From contig JANXTV010000018.1 of the NCBI GenBank assembly GCA_025352185.1, positions 1 to 16,293 on the forward strand: 16,293 nt of DNA, read 5' to 3'. The translations under genes and the position numbers were made by a program. The stretch's first letter is position 1. Every line of letters begins with the position of its first letter. The DNA comes from Oligoflexia bacterium (lineage in GTDB: Bacteria > Bdellovibrionota > UBA1018). Below are positions 13,332 through 16,293 of this stretch, piece after piece. The notes below the pieces were generated by a model. That model made no database searches and was not told the origin of the DNA. It saw only the letters and a program-made list of their open reading frames with translations.

Positions 13332-14156
13332 TTAGCGACCGACGCCGATGTCGTGGAGGATACACCGGTAAGCAAAATTCGAACTCGATGCGGCCGCGCC
13401 GCCCGTTCGAAATGCCGCGATCAGCTGCTGGGAAGATCCGGTGCTGACCCCGAGTAGAGTGAGTGCAGCGTCGGCCGCAGTAATCGCGTCCTGGAATACG
13501 CCCCAGGTCGGGGTAATCGTCCCGTAACCGGCTAAATTTCCAGTGGAGGCGACAGCGGAAATTCCGTCGACTACGGCGCATCCCGCGCCGCAAGAAGCAC
13601 CCGATGCCGTACAGGTCGCGCTCGAGGTGACGATTCCGATGACGTCCGCTTTCGCGAGTTCGCCGTCGGTCGTAATCCCAGTATTGTGAGCCAGGACCTC
13701 ACCCGCGACGGCCATCGCGGCGAGGAATCCCGCGAAGCCTTTTAGATTCGTATCCGTGATGGTCTGCGAAGTTTGATAGGCCCTGCGGAGAGTCTCGAGG
13801 CACGCCGTACCGTGACGGGCGTTCATTTTTTCGGAGATGATCGTCGGAATGAGTCCCGCCGACGCACCGTTGGAAGTTCCCCCGAGGGCTGAACCGAAGG
13901 CCGCGATATCCGCGCCGCAACTATCGAGATCGAGGAAGATTTTTTCCGAGGTAGCTATTTCACTCGATCCGAGCTTTTCGTAAAGTTCCCGCGCCTTATC
14001 CAGATCTCCCTTATCGAAGGCAGCTCGAGCCGCCGAGAGATTTTGCTGATCTCCACTCGGATTATCGATCGGATCGAATAAATTCACGCAAGCACTGAGA
14101 GATAAAGCAGCGGCGATGGCGGCGAAAAGCACGCGGTACCGGATAGGAAAAGTCAT
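13332..14156 (-). CDS. Cysteine-containing lipoprotein with a TPR-like segment
   Basis: A 274-residue protein of unknown function. Residues 1-22 are a lipoprotein signal peptide with lipobox LSAC, and C23 is the lipidation site, giving an envelope location. After a DPIDNPSGD linker, residues about 40-62 (LSAARAAFDKGDLDKARELY) read like one TPR helix pair. The remainder is Ala/Gly/Thr/Ser-rich and helical. Six more cysteines occur at 80, 119, 182, 189, 193 and 265. Three of them cluster as C-x6-C-x3-C. An even number suggests disulfides. The start has GGAGTGAGGA just upstream. It leads a four-gene minus-strand set and probably partners the barrel protein encoded 18 bases downstream. Assignment beyond lipoprotein is not supported. 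Confidence 0.82.
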   Translation of the reverse strand: MTFPIRYRVLFAAIAAALSLSACVNLFDPIDNPSGDQQNLSAARAAFDKGDLDKARELYEKLGSSEIATSEKIFLDLDSCGADIAAFGSALGGTSNGASAGLIPTIISEKMNARHGTACLETLRRAYQTSQTITDTNLKGFAGFLAAMAVAGEVLAHNTGITTDGELAKADVIGIVTSSATCTASGASCGAGCAVVDGISAVASTGNLAGYGTITPTWGVFQDAITAADAALTLLGVSTGSSQQLIAAFRTGGAAASSSNFAYRCILHDIGVGR

Positions 14157-14241
14157 GAGTTCCTCACTCCATTTAGGATTCGTTTTTTACGTAGGAAATA
14201 AGGGTACCGAGCGCCGGGAGTTCGATCAAGCGGAACGCGTG

Positions 14242-14270
14242 CGTTAACTTTCGAATGCGAATTCTTAACG
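14242..14270. repeat. Imperfect inverted repeat at the coaE 3' end
   Basis: CGTTAA (14242-14247) pairs with TTAACG (14265-14270), and inside them TTCG (14250-14253) pairs with CGAA (14258-14261) around a 4-base AATG loop, with a small internal loop between stems. It sits across the coaE stop on the - strand. No T-run follows in the minus direction, so a terminator role is weak. The rest of the gap 14157-14264 shows only a poor promoter match (TTGATC, 17 bases, TACCCT on the - strand) ahead of the lipoprotein gene. Confidence 0.3.
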
Positions 14271-14846
14271 GAGCTCGGCGTGAAGCTTGCGCACCTTTTC
14301 CTGAAGGTCCGAAAGGGACGAGGCATTTTCGATTCGGTGGGTCGCCGCTGCCCGCTTTAAGGCGTCATTCGCATTAGCGCCAAGAAACTGACGAGCGCTT
14401 TCCGGATCCATTCCGTCCCGCGTTTCTAGTCTCTCGAGCTGCAGCGCCAGCGGCGCCTCGACGAGAATGATCCCTTCGAAGTCCGCCGCGCGTCCGGCTT
14501 CGACGAGGAGGGCGGCTTCGTAGAGCGCGTAGCCCGAATGCTGTCCGGCCGCGAGCGCGGCGAATCTGCGGAGGCTCTCGGCCGAGATTAAGGGATGAAG
14601 AATCGATTCGAGGTCTCGCTTCGCCGCCGCGTCTAAAGTAATCAGGGCCCGGAGTCGCGCGCGGTCGAGGGTTCCGAACCGTGCGAGAAGAGGAGCTTCC
14701 GCCGCGCCGCCCGGGGCCCGGAGCTCGCGCGCGATCTGATCCGCGTCGACGACGGCCACGCCGAGTTCACGGAAAAAACCCGCGACGGTGCTTTTTCCCG
14801 ACGCCGCACTCCCCGTCAGCCCGTAAATGCGAAAGGGTTTCGCCAT
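14265..14846 (-). CDS. coaE: Dephospho-CoA kinase
   Basis: A 193-residue cytoplasmic kinase that phosphorylates the ribose 3'-OH of dephospho-CoA with ATP, the last step of coenzyme A synthesis. The N-terminus IYGLTGSAASGKSTVAGFFR holds the P-loop GSAASGKS at residues 12-19. LGVAVVDADQIAREL (about 28-42) matches the conserved substrate-binding VDADxIA motif. ESILHPLI is the family motif in the lid region, and the later VEAPLALQLERLETRDGMDP and RIENASSLSDLQEKV match CoaE C-termini. The length is normal for the family (about 200). The ATG follows the mazG TAG with no gap, so both are one transcription unit and probably translationally coupled. Confidence 0.95.
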   Translation of the reverse strand: MAKPFRIYGLTGSAASGKSTVAGFFRELGVAVVDADQIARELRAPGGAAEAPLLARFGTLDRARLRALITLDAAAKRDLESILHPLISAESLRRFAALAAGQHSGYALYEAALLVEAGRAADFEGIILVEAPLALQLERLETRDGMDPESARQFLGANANDALKRAAATHRIENASSLSDLQEKVRKLHAELR

Positions 14847-15725
14847 CTAGCGGGATTCCTTCTCTCGTTTTTTAGCGGTCTCCCAGTGGAGATCCATTTC
14901 GGCGAGCGTCGATCCTTCGAGGGTTTTTCCACCCGCCCGAATCGATTCTTCGACAAATCCGAAACGCTGCTCGAACTTCGCGAGAAATCCGCGCAGCGCT
15001 TCCTCGGGTTTTACTTTTAATAGGAAAGCGACGTTACAAACGGAGAAGAGGAGGTCGCCCAGTTCTTCCTGGATATTCGTGGCATCTCCACTCCGCACGG
15101 CGGCGGAGAGTTCCCGGATCTCTTCCTCGAGTTTTCCGAGGGGGCCTTCGACGGTCGGCCACTGGAAGCCGACTTTCGTGACTTTTTCGATCGTTTTTTC
15201 GGCGCGGGCGAGGGCGGGTAGGCCCTTCGGAATTCCCTCGAGCGTCTTCTTCGGGGCTTCCGGCGCGGGATTCGCCCCCGACTTCTCGAGCGCCTTGATC
15301 GCGTCCCAGTTTTTCACGACTTCGTCGGACCCGGAGACTTTTACTTCTCCAAAAACGTGGGGGTGCCGACGAATGAGTTTTTCGTCGAGCGTCCGGGCCA
15401 CGTCAGCAAACGTAAAAGCTCCGACTTCTCCCGCCATTTCCGAATGGAGCCCGATCTGGAGCAGGACGTCTCCGAATTCCTCTTTTAAGGCATTCTTAAT
15501 TTTAGGATCCTTCAGTTTTTCAGGGGAGTCGATGAGGTCGAGGATCTCGAGGGCTTCGTAAGTCTCCTCGACGAGGTAAGGGCGGAGCGAGTGATGCGTC
15601 TGCTTAATATCCCAAGGGCATCCGCCGGGAGCGCGGAGGCGATGGATCGTTTCGATTACGCGGTCAATCGCTTCGAGCGAGGCCGCGTCGAGAAAGGGTT
15701 TTCGGGTTTCTGACTTCGTTTCCAT
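14847..15725 (-). CDS. mazG: MazG nucleoside triphosphate pyrophosphohydrolase
   Basis: A 292-residue cytoplasmic enzyme that hydrolyses NTPs and dNTPs to monophosphate and pyrophosphate, cleaning the nucleotide pool. It has the two-domain MazG plan. The first domain holds RAPGGCPWDIKQTHHSLRPY (about 31-50), then metal-binding acidic residues in VEETYEALEILD (52-63) and KEEFGDVLLQIGLHSEM (E82, E83, D86). The second domain near 195-245 repeats the pattern with KLEEEIRELSAAV and QEELGDLLFSVCN. The length is slightly above E. coli MazG (263). The ATG at 15725 lacks a clear ribosome binding site. ybeY diverges 6 bases away, so its promoter must overlap the ybeY coding sequence. Confidence 0.96.
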   Translation of the reverse strand: METKSETRKPFLDAASLEAIDRVIETIHRLRAPGGCPWDIKQTHHSLRPYLVEETYEALEILDLIDSPEKLKDPKIKNALKEEFGDVLLQIGLHSEMAGEVGAFTFADVARTLDEKLIRRHPHVFGEVKVSGSDEVVKNWDAIKALEKSGANPAPEAPKKTLEGIPKGLPALARAEKTIEKVTKVGFQWPTVEGPLGKLEEEIRELSAAVRSGDATNIQEELGDLLFSVCNVAFLLKVKPEEALRGFLAKFEQRFGFVEESIRAGGKTLEGSTLAEMDLHWETAKKREKESR

Positions 15726-15731
15726 AGAATC

Positions 15732-16277
15732 ATGCTACCATTGAATCGAATGCTGAAAAAACGATCTGCGCCGAAAAAGAAGCCCGCCCCCCGTGGAAAA
15801 GGCGAGAAATCCGTTCTCTTTACTGCTTACGAGCGAGCGGCAAATCGCGCGCTTCGGGATCTCCTCCCGTATGCTTCGCGTTCGCCGGAGCTTCGCAAGA
15901 AGGCGGGATTCCCGGCGAAGGTCGCGGAGCCCACGTTTGGCCTGGATGTCACTTTCGTTGACCGGTCTAAAATGCGTTCTCTGAATAAGAAATTTCGCGG
16001 AAAAAATCAGGCGACCGACGTGCTTTCTTTTCCCGCCCTCGAAATCTTCGCGCGCCAAGGGCACCTGGGTGATCTCGTGATCTGTACGGAAATCCTCGAG
16101 CTCCAAGCCGAAGAGATCGGACACTCGGCGAAAAAGGAACTCCAGGTTCTGCTCGTCCACGGGCTCCTTCACCTCCTCGGCTACGACCACGAGAAATCGA
16201 AGCGAGAGTCACGGGAGATGGCGGATTGGGAAACGAAAATCCTCGGGGATACGGGGCTCATTAAGCGCGCGGGTTAG
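15732..16277 (+). CDS. ybeY: YbeY, rRNA maturation endoribonuclease
   Basis: A zinc-dependent RNase needed for 16S rRNA 3'-end maturation and ribosome quality control. The metal-binding motif H-x3-H-x5-H appears in LLVHGLLHLLGYDHEKSKRE as H143, H147 and H153. Upstream family text includes FVDRSKMRSLNKKFRGKNQA, TDVLSFPALE and LGDLVICTEI. The body from about residue 24 is a normal YbeY. The first ~23 residues are basic (LKKRSAPKKKPAPRGKGEK) and extra. The start is uncertain: neither ATG at 15732 nor at 15750 has a clear ribosome binding site. TAGAAT at 15725-15730 resembles a -10 box and would favour 15750, giving 175 residues. The stop is 16 bases before the window end. Confidence 0.95.
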   Translation: MLPLNRMLKKRSAPKKKPAPRGKGEKSVLFTAYERAANRALRDLLPYASRSPELRKKAGFPAKVAEPTFGLDVTFVDRSKMRSLNKKFRGKNQATDVLSFPALEIFARQGHLGDLVICTEILELQAEEIGHSAKKELQVLLVHGLLHLLGYDHEKSKRESREMADWETKILGDTGLIKRAG

Positions 16278-16293
16278 TTCCGGTTTCGTCAGA

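Noticed and set aside
14157..14264. Promoter match TTGATC-17-TACCCT upstream of the lipoprotein gene
   Set aside because: The -10 matches only 3 of 6 consensus bases, which is not enough to call a promoter.
1..16293. CRISPR arrays, tRNA/rRNA genes, insertion sequences, phage or plasmid genes
   Set aside because: No regular repeat-spacer pattern, cloverleaf-like sequence, transposase, integrase or terminal repeats were seen. The window is core chromosomal.

Overview
The window is a chromosomal segment of a motile Gram-negative bacterium. Signal peptides, a lipobox lipoprotein and a predicted outer-membrane barrel show an outer membrane. The gene order fliM-fliN-fliO-fliP-fliQ-fliR-flhB-flhA-flhF-flhG-fliA is the polar-flagellum type. 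Together with the enlarged FliO and PilZ/lipoprotein genes unrelated to well-known families, it recalls Bdellovibrionota (Bdellovibrio-like) or a related delta-proteobacterial lineage. That placement is an inference from gene order and style, not from a marker alignment.

Positions 1-10286 (+ strand) are a flagellar operon. The fragment of fliM and fliN make the C-ring switch. fliO, fliP, fliQ, fliR, flhB and flhA make the flagellar type III export gate. flhF and a much reduced flhG-like gene would set flagellar number and place. fliA encodes the flagellar sigma factor. Genes are tightly packed, with an ATGA overlap at fliO/fliP, a direct TAG-ATG abutment at fliQ/fliR, and gaps mostly under 50 bases.

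Positions 10295-14156 (- strand) hold a four-gene set that converges on fliA: a lipoprotein, a predicted outer-membrane barrel, a PilZ-domain protein and a single-pass membrane protein of unknown function. The convergence point carries a bidirectional terminator-like hairpin inside the last codons of the minus-strand gene. The 125-base gap before the PilZ gene has two matched 8-base dyads and a 16-bp hairpin that buries the PilZ ribosome binding site.

Positions 14265-16277 are housekeeping genes: coaE and mazG on the - strand, abutting TAG-ATG, and ybeY diverging from mazG with only 6 bases between the proposed starts.

The most striking items are: (1) the flhG-position protein, which keeps the FlhF-activating DQAxxLR helix and the C-terminal part of FlhG but lacks the whole MinD-type ATPase core; (2) a FliA with an extra ~190-residue basic-then-acidic N-terminal extension; and (3) the structured leader of the PilZ gene.
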